From contig SCKJ01000004.1 of assembly GCA_004124875.1 (NCBI GenBank), positions 124,001-188,000 on the forward strand: 64,000 nucleotides of DNA, read 5' to 3'. Below, one piece after another: positions 26,049-33,182 of the stretch (positions are counted from its first letter, which is position 1; every line of letters begins with the position of its first letter). The translations under genes and the position numbers were made by a program. The DNA is from Fidelibacterota bacterium. Lineage in GTDB: Bacteria; Fidelibacterota; Marinisomatia; SCGC-AAA003-L08; TS1B11. Below the pieces are notes generated by a model. The model saw nothing but the letters and a program-made list of their open reading frames with translations. It made no database searches and was not told the DNA's origin.

Positions 26049-27497
26049 GTGGCTATGCATTTGGCCGACATAACATCCGCACTGCCCGAGCTGGCGCTGG
26101 TAGCCACGGCCCTCATTCTGCTGGTCATGGAATCGGCCACCCGGCCGCACCGCGATCTACTGGCGCCGGTGGCCCTGGCGGGACTGGGACTGGCGCTCAT
26201 CGCCAACCTGAGCAGCAGCTCCAACGGCGCATTTTTCAGCGGTATGTTGCAGCTCAACGCTTTCACGCGCTACCTGTCGACGCTTTTCATGGTGGTGACT
26301 GCGGCCGCCATCGTGGTGGCGATCCCTTACCTGAAGCGGACGCTGGAAGAGCGCGGCGAATACTACAGCCTCATGCTGTTCGCGGCGGTGGGCATGAATT
26401 TCATGGTAAAAGCCCAGGACCTCACCATGCTCTTTCTGGGGCTTGAACTGCTCTCCATTCCGCTCTACATCCTCGCCGGATTTTACCGTAACCACAGCCA
26501 GAGCAATGAAGCCGGGCTCAAGTACCTGCTGCTGGGGGCCTTTTCGACGGGGTTTTTCCTGTTTGGGATTGCCCTGCTTTATGGCAGCACCGGCTCTACC
26601 GCTTATGAGTTAATGGCTGACTCCATCCGGACTGGCGCAGACCTGTCCCGCATGCTGACCCTGGCGGGTTTCGGGTTGATCCTGATTGGGTTGGGCTTCA
26701 AGGTTGCGCTGGTGCCGTTTCACATGTATGCCCCCGACGTCTATGATGGCGCGCCTACGGCCATCACCGCCTTTTTGAGCACCGGTCCCAAAATCGCCGG
26801 ATTTACGGCGCTGCTAATGCTGCTGACGGTGGTGTTCAGCGGCAGCATGGCGCACCTGTGGAAGGTGCTGTGGGTGCTCTCGGCAGTGACCATGACAGTA
26901 GGTAATCTCTCGGCCCTGCGGCAGGAAAATATTAAGCGGATGCTGGCCTACTCGAGCGTCGCCCACGCCGGATATCTGCTCATGGCGATTCTGGTGACCA
27001 ACTACGACAGCGCATTTGGCATGCTCTACTATCTGGTGGTCTACTCCATTGCGACGCTGGCCGCTTTTGGTATGGTCTCGTTGCTGGAACATGACGATGC
27101 TGAAGGGGTTACAATGAGCAGATTCGATGGCCTGGCAGGCAAAAGCCCGGTGCTCGGTGCCATGTTCGCCATCTCCATGCTGTCGTTGGCCGGATTTCCG
27201 CCTACCGCCGGATTTCTGGGTAAGTTCTTCATTTTCAATGCGGCGCTGGATGCCGGCTACACCCTGCTGGTGGTCATTGCCGTGCTCAACAGCCTCGTGT
27301 CGGTATACTACTATCTCAGGCCGATTGTGGGGATATACATGCGGCCGGCGGATACGGCGACTGGTGAGGAGCGGATAACGATACCACGCGTCGTGGTCCC
27401 CGTGCTGGTCTTGCTGGTGATCGTGGCCATAGGCGCGGGCATATATCCGGCGCCGCTGGTGCGGCTGAGCGCAGTTGCCATTTCGGCCATTTTATGA
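26049..27497 (+). CDS. nuoN: NADH-quinone oxidoreductase subunit N (second locus)
   Basis: 482 aa antiporter-like subunit with LGLELLSIPLYILAGF (TM5 Glu), FKVALVPFHMYAPDVYDGAP and IKRMLAYSSVAHAGYLLM. GTG start touches the uspA stop; an ATG two codons later is possible. It completes the 14-subunit set. Confidence 0.94.
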   Translation: MAMHLADITSALPELALVATALILLVMESATRPHRDLLAPVALAGLGLALIANLSSSSNGAFFSGMLQLNAFTRYLSTLFMVVTAAAIVVAIPYLKRTLEERGEYYSLMLFAAVGMNFMVKAQDLTMLFLGLELLSIPLYILAGFYRNHSQSNEAGLKYLLLGAFSTGFFLFGIALLYGSTGSTAYELMADSIRTGADLSRMLTLAGFGLILIGLGFKVALVPFHMYAPDVYDGAPTAITAFLSTGPKIAGFTALLMLLTVVFSGSMAHLWKVLWVLSAVTMTVGNLSALRQENIKRMLAYSSVAHAGYLLMAILVTNYDSAFGMLYYLVVYSIATLAAFGMVSLLEHDDAEGVTMSRFDGLAGKSPVLGAMFAISMLSLAGFPPTAGFLGKFFIFNAALDAGYTLLVVIAVLNSLVSVYYYLRPIVGIYMRPADTATGEERITIPRVVVPVLVLLVIVAIGAGIYPAPLVRLSAVAISAIL

Positions 27498-28036
27498 AGT
27501 CCTCCAGACGAAAAGGACTGCTGCTGGTCAATACGGGCGACGGCAAGGGTAAAACGACCGCTGCCCTGGGCACTGCCTTCCGGGCGTTGGGGTACGGATG
27601 GCGCATCTGCATGGTGCAGTTCATCAAAGGGACCTGGAAGTACGGTGAAATGGAGAGCATTAAAGATTATGGCGAGCGGTTCGAGCTGCACCGCATGGGC
27701 GCGGGGTTTTACAAGATTATGGATGATGATCTGCCCGAGGAGGTCCATCGGGAGGCCGCCGCTAAAGCCGTCGATTTGCTGGCCACAAAATTGGCCAGCG
27801 GCGAGTATGATCTGGTCATTGCCGACGAGCTCAATGTGGCCCACAGCACCGGCTTGATTTCAGATGCCGATTTCCACCGGGTGCTCGAGGCCCGCCCTGA
27901 AACGGTGCACTTGATTGTCACCGGCCGTGACGCGCCGGATTTTCTCATTAAGCAGGCCGACCTGGTGACTGAAATGAAAGAGATCAAGCACCCTTTTTCC
28001 AGCGGCAATCTGGCCCAGCCGGGCATTGACTACTGA
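27494..28036 (+). CDS. cobO: Cob(I)alamin adenosyltransferase, CobO/BtuR type
   Basis: 180 aa P-loop enzyme that transfers the adenosyl group of ATP to cob(I)alamin, making adenosylcobalamin. The Walker A-like NTGDGKGKTTAALGTAFRAL and the later VIADELN and LIVTGRDAPDFLI blocks are characteristic. ATG overlaps the nuoN stop. It probably serves the B12-dependent mutase at 36554. It was the last gene before the transposon insertion. Confidence 0.93.
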   Translation: MKSSRRKGLLLVNTGDGKGKTTAALGTAFRALGYGWRICMVQFIKGTWKYGEMESIKDYGERFELHRMGAGFYKIMDDDLPEEVHREAAAKAVDLLATKLASGEYDLVIADELNVAHSTGLISDADFHRVLEARPETVHLIVTGRDAPDFLIKQADLVTEMKEIKHPFSSGNLAQPGIDY

Positions 28037-28074
28037 GATGCGGGCGGGCAGGCATCCTTTCATCTTCCGGCAGG

Positions 28075-28082
28075 CCGCAGTG
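28075..28082 (+). repeat. 8-bp target-site duplication, left copy
   Basis: CCGCAGTG directly abuts the left inverted repeat of the IS1-family element. An identical CCGCAGTG lies at 30420-30427 next to the right inverted repeat. IS1-family transposition is known to duplicate 8-9 bp. Confidence 0.9.
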
Positions 28083-28100
28083 GGTAATGGTACAGTTTGA
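28083..28100 (+). repeat. Left terminal inverted repeat of the IS1-family element
   Basis: GGTAATGGTACAGTTTGA, identical over 18 bases to the complement of 30402-30419. The similarity stops at base 19 of each end, which defines the repeat length. Confidence 0.92.
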
Positions 28101-28101
28101 A

Positions 28102-28926
28102 CTAATATTTTTCCTCCCACGCCAACAAGTCCTTAAAACTCCATAGATTACTGGTGATCCCAGCCGCCATCGCAGGAGTAACCTGTAAAGCTTGGTGGAT
28201 TCTGATAAAGTTGTAGTGTGCAAAATGCAATGCAACCGCAGCTCGCAGGTTCTCAAGCTTACGACTAAATCCGTTAGTTAACCTAGTAAACCGGCGCATC
28301 CTCATTCTCATCGTCAAGTTCTGCCGTTCTACAAGTGACGTAGATATATGCTCTTTGCACGGCGTCCCGGATAACACTAAGCGGTTAATTATCGGAGCGT
28401 CAGGCGGGCTGTAGCGGCGGTCTTCACCCCCGCCGTAACTCTTTACTATCTGAGCATAGTGTATGCGTCCTCCGAAAGCAGCCTCTACAGCGTCCATATA
28501 AGGGATATACCCATCTGTGGTTAATTGAAAGCGTCCTTTCAGGCGACGTGCAAGCTCAAACATGAATTGGTTTGTCGCCTCCGTACCCCGCTTAGCGGAT
28601 AAGAACAGCGGCACTAACCGCGTTTCAGCATCCAGAGCTACATAAGTGTAAACACTTCCGAGCTCGGGCTGAGTTTTGCCAAATTGGGTGAGATTGCGTT
28701 CCTTTGCTCCTATGTAAGACCATATTTCATCAACCTGGATGAAATCGGGCCGTAAGCCTTTCATTTTCTCAGTAGATAATTGCTCACAGCCCTTACCAAT
28801 ACGGCACAAGAAGTTTAGGATAGTAGTTTTGTGAACACCCGTTAAACGGACAGTACTATTAATACTGTTGCCTTCCACCAGAGTCGCTAAAATAGCGAAC
28901 TTCTTTTCTTCCTTAAGATAATTCAT
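28102..28926 (-). CDS. IS1-family transposase
   Basis: 274 aa DDE transposase. The N-terminal 45 residues form a helix-turn-helix (SINSTVRLTGVHKTTILNF). Catalytic residues are visible as D66 (FIQVDEIW), D138 (LTTDGY) and E200 (LVERQNL). The C-terminal AHYNFIRIH and TPAMAAGI blocks are typical of single-frame IS1 relatives. No frameshift is needed, unlike insAB of E. coli IS1. ATG at 28926 has a strong AAGGAGAG five bases upstream, and this site can be sequestered by the leader (see 28931-28979). Intact, so possibly active. Confidence 0.93.
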   Translation of the reverse strand: MNYLKEEKKFAILATLVEGNSINSTVRLTGVHKTTILNFLCRIGKGCEQLSTEKMKGLRPDFIQVDEIWSYIGAKERNLTQFGKTQPELGSVYTYVALDAETRLVPLFLSAKRGTEATNQFMFELARRLKGRFQLTTDGYIPYMDAVEAAFGGRIHYAQIVKSYGGGEDRRYSPPDAPIINRLVLSGTPCKEHISTSLVERQNLTMRMRMRRFTRLTNGFSRKLENLRAAVALHFAHYNFIRIHQALQVTPAMAAGITSNLWSFKDLLAWEEKY

Positions 28927-28930
28927 CAGA

Positions 28931-28979
28931 ACTCTCCTTGATTTCTCACATGGAGAGTCCTACCTTCGGATGTGACTCT
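28931..28979 (-). promoter_or_regulatory. Transposase leader with mutually exclusive hairpins over the ribosome binding site
   Basis: Read on the minus strand, the leader has AGAGTC (28979-28974), then GACTCTCC (28959-28952), then the Shine-Dalgarno strand GGAGAGT (28937-28931). The middle segment can pair with the first (6 bp, AGAGTC/GACTCT) or with the third (7 bp, ACTCTCC/GGAGAGT). The second structure would block the transposase ribosome site. This is the geometry of a translational switch; IS10 and IS50 are known to hide their transposase ribosome sites in transcripts that read in from outside. The function here is inferred. Confidence 0.6.
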
Positions 28980-28981
28980 TG

Positions 28982-28998
28982 CGTGGGATTTCTCCACG
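28982..28998. other. Small hairpin in the transposase leader region
   Basis: CGTGG and CCACG (28982-28986 and 28994-28998) pair around a 7-base loop. It lies between the leader switch and the terminator-like hairpin at 29010-29042, so three hairpins stand in a row upstream of the transposase start. Confidence 0.45.
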
Positions 28999-29009
28999 TG
29001 AGGTTGTGG

Positions 29010-29049
29010 CTCCGTCGGTGGCCTCCAAAACTATCGACGGAGTTCTTTT
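29010..29049 (+). terminator. Intrinsic-terminator-like hairpin upstream of the transposase
   Basis: CTCCGTCG (29010-29017) and CGACGGAG (29035-29042) form a perfect 8-bp stem with a 17-base loop. On the + strand it is followed by TTCTTTTTATCTTT. It would stop + strand transcription running antisense towards the transposase gene. On the minus strand the same DNA is the far upstream leader. Confidence 0.55.
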
Positions 29050-29108
29050 TATCTTTAACTTTTTACTTGCGCCGGCTCCTAATATGGTGTCAAATTAAAA
29101 CGGCTTTG

Positions 29109-29180
29109 TGGAGCTAAAGGGAATTGCACCCTAAACAGCACTGGAATTCCAAACTCCTGCTGCGCCAGCTAGGCAGCCCC
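29109..29180 (-). tRNA. tRNA-like sequence or tRNA pseudogene, anticodon position UGG
   Basis: On the minus strand 72 bases resemble a tRNA. A 7-bp acceptor stem pairs GGGGCTG with TAGCTCC (two G-U pairs) and is followed by A. An anticodon arm GGAG/TTCC encloses the 7-base loop TTTGGAA, with TGG (Pro) at the anticodon position. A T-arm-like AGGG/CCCT encloses the 7-base loop TGCAATT. The D-arm is irregular, the two linker bases before it are missing, and G replaces the invariant second T of the T-loop. It is thus either a decayed tRNA or a divergent mobile tRNA-like element. No CCA is encoded (ACA follows). Confidence 0.45.
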
Positions 29181-29192
29181 ATGTAGAGCTAG

Positions 29193-29233
29193 TAAGGGCG
29201 ACCGCGATCCAAGCTAGGTGATGGTCGCCCTTA
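29193..29233. terminator. Long perfect hairpin next to the winged-helix-like gene
   Basis: TAAGGGCGACC (29193-29203) and GGTCGCCCTTA (29223-29233) form an 11-bp perfect stem with a 19-base loop. It starts 10 bases beyond the stop of the minus-strand gene at 29243 and so could terminate it. On the + strand it is followed by TTCTTTATAT, so it may work in both directions. It lies between that gene and the tRNA-like sequence. Confidence 0.55.
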
Positions 29234-29242
29234 TTCTTTATA

Positions 29243-29578
29243 TCATCTTTCGCTCAAATCGAAAAGTCCTACTCCAATTTTTTTAAGCTTACCGTTATCT
29301 TTTTTGGCTTCCCGCTCAATGCTGGTATTAAACGATCCCCTTTTTGCCCTGATAAGCGGCCTGCATTTTCTATAGAGAGCGGGCAATTTCAGAGATTTTC
29401 CCGCTTTCTGATAGATCATCACTGCAGCATCAACCGAGCTCATTATAGGCGGGGTTCCCAGCACCATTTGACCATTCTTAGAAAGAAGGCCAATTGCTTC
29501 TTCAATCTCCATCTTTTCCTTAAGAATCTCATTCAACTCATCGAGTCGGATTTTTAACATTCGGATAACTTTTTCCAT
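29243..29578 (-). CDS. Cargo protein, possible winged helix (HARE-HTH-like)
   Basis: 111 aa. Residues 1-35 are Lys/Glu/Leu-rich and likely form a coiled coil (MLKIRLDELNEILKEKMEIE). The rest, from SSVDAAVMIYQKAGKSLKLP to KLKKIGVGLFDLSER, resembles the HARE-HTH winged helix in its spacing (DAA..., then a final K..IG.G.F.L). I judge this by eye and it is not certain. ATG at 29578 has AAAGGA seven bases upstream; a GTG at 29596 is less suitable. An operator-like palindrome lies about 70 bases upstream. It may regulate the element or be an unrelated passenger. Confidence 0.6.
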   Translation of the reverse strand: MEKVIRMLKIRLDELNEILKEKMEIEEAIGLLSKNGQMVLGTPPIMSSVDAAVMIYQKAGKSLKLPALYRKCRPLIRAKRGSFNTSIEREAKKDNGKLKKIGVGLFDLSER

Positions 29579-29922
29579 GCCGTGTCCTTTCTTCACCGAG
29601 ACAAAGTTACTCTTGTCAAAATTCTGCTTGCAAGGATAAAATTACAGCGCTATAAAAAGTATAGCGAGGTGCTTGCTTTCTAGGAGATATATTGGTATTT
29701 TCCCTGCGGTTCTTTGACAAAATGCGACATTTCATCCTTGCGGCATGAATCAACCAAGACGTAAACACGAAGAAGGATGCCCGCCAATGCGCGGGCTTGT
29801 GAGATTATTCCTTCGTGCAGGCTTATGGTTGAGCCAATGCCACGAGTGAGATTGCAGTCCGCGCATTTTTTTGCTTTGGTCAACCACTCTGGGGCTGGGA
29901 GTATTATTTGGAGGAGAGAAAG
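29579..29922. other. Cargo spacer without a convincing gene
   Basis: 344 bases between the two divergent cargo genes. Besides the palindrome at 29648-29666 it holds a GC-rich hairpin (GCCCGC 29779-29784 with GCGGGC 29791-29796). A 67-codon minus-strand frame (29680-29883) contains a CADC motif, but it starts with TTG, has no good ribosome site and overlaps the hairpin. I see no recognisable protein. It likely contains the promoters of both cargo genes. Confidence 0.5.
29648..29666. promoter_or_regulatory. Operator-like palindrome upstream of the cargo winged-helix gene
   Basis: CGCTATA and TATAGCG form a perfect 7-bp inverted repeat around AAAAG. It lies about 70 bases upstream of the start of the minus-strand gene at 29578. 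Between them a candidate minus-strand promoter reads TTGCAA, 18 bases, TAACTT. A symmetric site beside a putative DNA-binding protein gene suggests autoregulation; this is inference. Confidence 0.4.
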
Positions 29923-30357
29923 GTGAAACGAATAAGCAGGATTATTCTTGCAATCACTTTGGTTGCCGTAATTGGTTGCTCGAAGACGGAACCGGAAACT
30001 GTGCTCATATTATCCATTACTCAACACCCTTCTGGAGGAATTGATGTGGTTTCTATTTCCACTCAATTTCAGGGCAAGTTGAATTTTATGGAGGGCACAG
30101 GTATTTTTCAGCCAGCAGGCAACGCAGAGGACATCACTGCAACCGTAGAATGGTGGTGGGAAAATTTCTTCGGAGCCAACGATCAAATCGTAAAATCGGA
30201 ACAGGCGATATTCAGTTCCGAGTCCTACGCAACGAAATCAACCAGTTATAGCGCAGGTTCCGGCTTTATACTTCTCAATTATTATTGGGTAGAGATCCAC
30301 TGGACAGACGACGATGGATCTCACTCAATTCAAAGTAGCAAAGCCTTCTGTAATTGA
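29923..30357 (+). CDS. Cargo lipoprotein of unknown function
   Basis: 144 aa. The N-terminus is a lipoprotein signal: Lys/Arg start, a hydrophobic run (IILAITLVAV) and the lipobox VIGC with the lipid-modified Cys at residue 19. The mature part is rich in Ser, Thr, Trp and Tyr (for example EWWWENFFGAN and YYWVEIHWTDDD) and may be a small beta-rich domain. No family is recognised. GTG at 29923 lies six bases after GGAGGAG; a TTG at 29908 lies before that site and is rejected. It is a passenger inside the IS1-family element, and host LolCDE would sort it. Confidence 0.75.
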   Translation: MKRISRIILAITLVAVIGCSKTEPETVLILSITQHPSGGIDVVSISTQFQGKLNFMEGTGIFQPAGNAEDITATVEWWWENFFGANDQIVKSEQAIFSSESYATKSTSYSAGSGFILLNYYWVEIHWTDDDGSHSIQSSKAFCN

Positions 30358-30373
30358 ACGCTCTTCCACCCTC

Positions 30374-30390
30374 TGCGCGGTTCATGCGCA
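30374..30390. terminator. Short hairpin after the cargo lipoprotein gene
   Basis: TGCGC (30374-30378) and GCGCA (30386-30390) pair around a 7-base loop, 17 bases after the lipoprotein stop and just inside the right end. There is no T-run, so terminator function is uncertain. Confidence 0.3.
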
Positions 30391-30401
30391 CGGGATAGCT
30401 C

Positions 30402-30419
30402 TCAAACTGTACCATTACC
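30402..30419 (-). repeat. Right terminal inverted repeat of the IS1-family element
   Basis: Complement of the 18-base left end GGTAATGGTACAGTTTGA with no mismatch. It is directly followed by the right copy of the CCGCAGTG target duplication. Confidence 0.92.
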
Positions 30420-30427
30420 CCGCAGTG
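30420..30427 (+). repeat. 8-bp target-site duplication, right copy
   Basis: CCGCAGTG, identical to 28075-28082. It ends seven bases before the -35 box of the nrnA promoter. Confidence 0.9.
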
Positions 30428-30434
30428 GCTACCC

Positions 30435-30463
30435 TTGGCAACTCTTGTGGCATTGCGTAAATT
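30435..30463 (+). promoter_or_regulatory. Sigma-70-like promoter upstream of nrnA
   Basis: TTGGCA (30435-30440), a 17-base spacer and TAAATT (30458-30463). It would give a leader of about 100 bases before the nrnA ATG at 30573. The transposon has inserted just upstream and left both boxes intact. Confidence 0.55.
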
Positions 30464-30572
30464 TCCTAATTGGTCCGGATTGCGGGCATTGACTCATGGA
30501 ATCGGGGCCGGCAGAAAGCCCTATCGGAACCCCTGGGTATTGAAAAGCGGATAACAGATTACTGGAGCGTGA

Positions 30573-31661
30573 ATGGTGTTTACGATTGAAGAACTGATCG
30601 GTAATGCGCAAACTGACGCATCAAGCGGCGAACTGGCGCCGGTATGGAGCCAGTTTCACGAGGCGGTGGAGAAAGCCGGCCGGATTCTGCTCTCCACCCA
30701 CGAAAACCCCGATGGCGATGGCATTGGCTCACAACTGGCCATCTGTGAGCATTTTAAACGGATGGGCAAAGAAGTCCGCATCCTGAATGGCAGCCAAATT
30801 CCTCCCGTGTACGAATTCCTCGATCCAAACGGGTGGATTGAAATTTATGATCGCGACAGGGATGTCGACTGGTTGAAAGGGTGCGATCTGGCGGTGGTCT
30901 TCGATCTGGGCGATTTCCGGCGGCTTTTGAAAGTCGGTGAGGACCTGCTGGAGCACAACATTGAATTGGCCGGCATTGATCACCATCCCCAGATGGGATA
31001 TGCCGCCGTCAACGGGACCCCTTACAACTTTAGTCTGATTGACTTCAGCGCGCCCTCCACGGGAACTTTGGTCTGGCAGTATTTACGCAGCTTTCGCCAG
31101 GAGAAGATAACCCTCAGTATGGCCGACGCGCTGTATACGGCGCTGGTGACCGATACCGGATCGTTCAAGTATGACAACACCGACGCCCGCGCCCACTTGA
31201 TGGCGGTCGACCTGATGCGCATTGGAGTCCACCCCTACCTCATTCATATGCGCGTTTACGAGCAGCGCACCCATCCCCAGGTGAAACTGCTGGGCACGCT
31301 CATCAAACACATCGAATACTCCGCTGATGGCCGGGTCGCCTGGTGCGTTTTGACGGAGGAGCGCTTTAAGTTGGCGCAGGCCGATCTCGAGGACCTGGAG
31401 GGTTTTTCGGAGTTTATCCGCACCATCAAGGGGGTCCAGATAGCAGCCGTCATATCCGAAGTGTCCCCCAACAAAACACGCGTCAGCATGCGCAGCAAAG
31501 GCTCGCTGCCCATTAACGATGTGGCCGAGAAAATGGGCGGCGGCGGACATCCGTTTGCGGCTGGAATTTCAACGGAACGGCCTTGGGCCGATGTGCTCGC
31601 CGAACTGATCCCTCTGCTGGAGGCCAAAGCGGCGCAATTTAATGAGGCGGAAGGAATCTAG
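30573..31661 (+). CDS. nrnA: DHH/DHHA1 phosphoesterase, oligoribonuclease NrnA type
   Basis: 362 aa, cytoplasmic, Mn-dependent. Residues in order: motif [15 protein letters not shown] (H43, D47, D49), VFDLGD, the DHH box IDHHPQ (about 134-139), [11 protein letters not shown] and the C-terminal DHHA1 glycine motif [10 protein letters not shown]. NrnA enzymes degrade nanoRNA and c-di-AMP-derived pApA and dephosphorylate pAp. That fits with the diadenylate cyclase gene at 53930. ATG at 30573 has TGGAG five bases upstream. First gene of a tightly packed run to dxs. Confidence 0.88.
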   Translation: MVFTIEELIGNAQTDASSGELAPVWSQFHEAVEKAGRILLSTHENPDGDGIGSQLAICEHFKRMGKEVRILNGSQIPPVYEFLDPNGWIEIYDRDRDVDWLKGCDLAVVFDLGDFRRLLKVGEDLLEHNIELAGIDHHPQMGYAAVNGTPYNFSLIDFSAPSTGTLVWQYLRSFRQEKITLSMADALYTALVTDTGSFKYDNTDARAHLMAVDLMRIGVHPYLIHMRVYEQRTHPQVKLLGTLIKHIEYSADGRVAWCVLTEERFKLAQADLEDLEGFSEFIRTIKGVQIAAVISEVSPNKTRVSMRSKGSLPINDVAEKMGGGGHPFAAGISTERPWADVLAELIPLLEAKAAQFNEAEGI

Positions 31662-31663
31662 TG

Positions 31664-32218
31664 ATGGGCGTGCACCCTGACACCTGGATAACCCGCATGG
31701 CCCGGGACGAGGGCATGATTGAGCCCTTTGAGCCGGGACAGATGCGGGCGGGCAAAATCTCTCACGGCGTCTCCTCATACGGCTACGATCTCCGGGTGGC
31801 CGATGAGTATAAAATATTTACCAATGTGAACAACAGCATCATCGATCCCAAAAATTTCGATCTGGGCTCGTTTATCGATTTCAAAGGTGAGGTCTGCATT
31901 ATTCCGCCCAACAGTTTCGCGCTGGCCCGGAGTGTTGAATATTTTCGCATCCCCCGGGATGTCATTGCGCTTTGCGTCGGAAAATCGACCTACGCCCGCT
32001 GCGGCATTATTGTAAACGTGACACCGTTTGAGCCGGAGTGGGAAGGGCATGTGACCCTGGAGATATCCAATACGACACCGCTGCCGGCGAAAATATATTC
32101 CAACGAGGGCCTCTGTCAGGTGCTCTTTTTTGAAGGCAGCGCCCCCTGTGAGACTTCATACAAAGACCGCAACGGCAAGTACCAGCAGCAGACCGGTATC
32201 ACCACAGCGAGGATCTGA
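31664..32218 (+). CDS. dcd: dCTP deaminase
   Basis: 184 aa trimeric-fold enzyme (dUTPase superfamily) that converts dCTP to dUTP for thymidylate synthesis. Diagnostic blocks: [19 protein letters not shown] and [18 protein letters not shown], with the catalytic Glu in LEIS. I start at ATG 31664 (AAGGAA upstream); a GTG one codon earlier overlaps the nrnA stop. Its stop shares a base with the ispH ATG. Confidence 0.93.
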   Translation: MGVHPDTWITRMARDEGMIEPFEPGQMRAGKISHGVSSYGYDLRVADEYKIFTNVNNSIIDPKNFDLGSFIDFKGEVCIIPPNSFALARSVEYFRIPRDVIALCVGKSTYARCGIIVNVTPFEPEWEGHVTLEISNTTPLPAKIYSNEGLCQVLFFEGSAPCETSYKDRNGKYQQQTGITTARI

Positions 32219-33075
32219 TGCCCAAATTAGAAATCATCGTGGCCCGGGACGCCGGCTATTGCTTTGGCGTGAGAGATGCCGTCAACGTGGCGTTTGAGGC
32301 GGCCGAGGAAGGGGGCGCCGTCTATATGCTCGGGGACATCGTCCATAATGAACAGGTGGTGCAGGACCTGGCCAGCGCAGGCGCCAAAGTGATCCAATCG
32401 ATTGCGGAAACTCCCAAAGGAGCGCCGGTTCTTTTCAGGGCGCACGGGACGCCGGTCGACATTTGGGAGTCGGCCGGGCAGAAAAACGTGCGTATCATAG
32501 ATGCCACCTGTCCTCTGGTCCGGGAAATTCACACCGAGGTGCGCAAGCTAGCGGAGGCTGGACGGCAGGTCATCATTATTGGCGACCACGGCCATGATGA
32601 AGTCGTGGGCATTGCCAGCCAGGTAGAGGATCCCATCATTATCTCAACGCCGGAGGAGGCCGGCGAGCTGCGCAAAATGCGGCGGGCCGGGGTGGTGAGC
32701 CAGTCGACCCAGATGATTGAGAACGTACAGGCCATCATCAACGTGCTGATGACCAAGGTGTACGACCTGCATTTTGTCAACACCATCTGCTTCCCGACAA
32801 AGCGCAACCATGAGCAGATCAAGGAGCTCGCTTTGGAAGTGGATATCATGTTGGTCATCGGTTCGTTCACTTCGGCCAACTCGAAGAGGCTGACGCAGCT
32901 GGCGCTGGAGCGCAATCCCAATTCGTATCAAGTGACCTGCGGCGCGGAGGTGCAGCCGGAGTGGTTCGTGGGGGTGTCGAAAGTGGGGATTTCGGCGGGC
33001 GCCTCAACCCCAGACTACCTTATCGCTGAAGTGCGAAATGCCGTTGAAGAAATATCGGCCGGGGCCGAAGCATGA
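32218..33075 (+). CDS. ispH: 4-hydroxy-3-methylbut-2-enyl diphosphate reductase
   Basis: 285 aa Fe-S enzyme, last step of the MEP isoprenoid pathway (HMBPP to IPP and DMAPP). The three cluster cysteines are C15 (GYCFGVRDAV), C98 (DATCPLV) and C191 (NTICFPTKRNHEQ). Active-site His residues lie in HNEQVV and RAHGTP, and the GSFTSANSKRL block is present. It fits with dxs at 34636, the first step of the same pathway. Confidence 0.95.
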   Translation: MPKLEIIVARDAGYCFGVRDAVNVAFEAAEEGGAVYMLGDIVHNEQVVQDLASAGAKVIQSIAETPKGAPVLFRAHGTPVDIWESAGQKNVRIIDATCPLVREIHTEVRKLAEAGRQVIIIGDHGHDEVVGIASQVEDPIIISTPEEAGELRKMRRAGVVSQSTQMIENVQAIINVLMTKVYDLHFVNTICFPTKRNHEQIKELALEVDIMLVIGSFTSANSKRLTQLALERNPNSYQVTCGAEVQPEWFVGVSKVGISAGASTPDYLIAEVRNAVEEISAGAEA

Positions 33076-33182
33076 CCGTTCGTGGCTGCTAAGGAACGAT
33101 TTCCTGATGGGGCCATTTAACGGTTGCGGCCCCTGGCGCCGAGGCGGGATTTTTCATCTTTGGAGGGGAAAGTGAGACGAAT

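Larger units (their letters stand above)
28083..30419. mobile_element. Complete IS1-family element with 1.5 kb of cargo
   Basis: Perfect 18-bp terminal inverted repeats (GGTAATGGTACAGTTTGA at 28083-28100; its complement at 30402-30419) bound 2337 bp. Exact 8-bp direct repeats flank it, so insertion is recent enough to be unaltered. The ends begin GGTAATG, similar to the GGTGATG of IS1. The minus-strand transposase ends two bases inside the left end and occupies 0.84 kb. The remaining DNA is clearly more A+T-rich than the flanks. It carries a tRNA-like sequence, a possible winged-helix gene, hairpins and a lipoprotein gene. It therefore looks like a cargo-carrying (transporter-type) insertion sequence rather than a minimal one. 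Confidence 0.9.

Noticed and set aside
29680..29883. A 67-codon minus-strand frame with a CADC motif in the transposon
   Set aside because: TTG start, no ribosome site and a GC-rich hairpin in the middle; no known domain. Kept only as a note on the spacer.
28083..30419. Two separate insertions (an IS plus an unrelated island)
   Set aside because: One pair of perfect inverted repeats and one 8-bp target duplication enclose the whole segment, and no inner copy of the ends is seen near 28930-29110.
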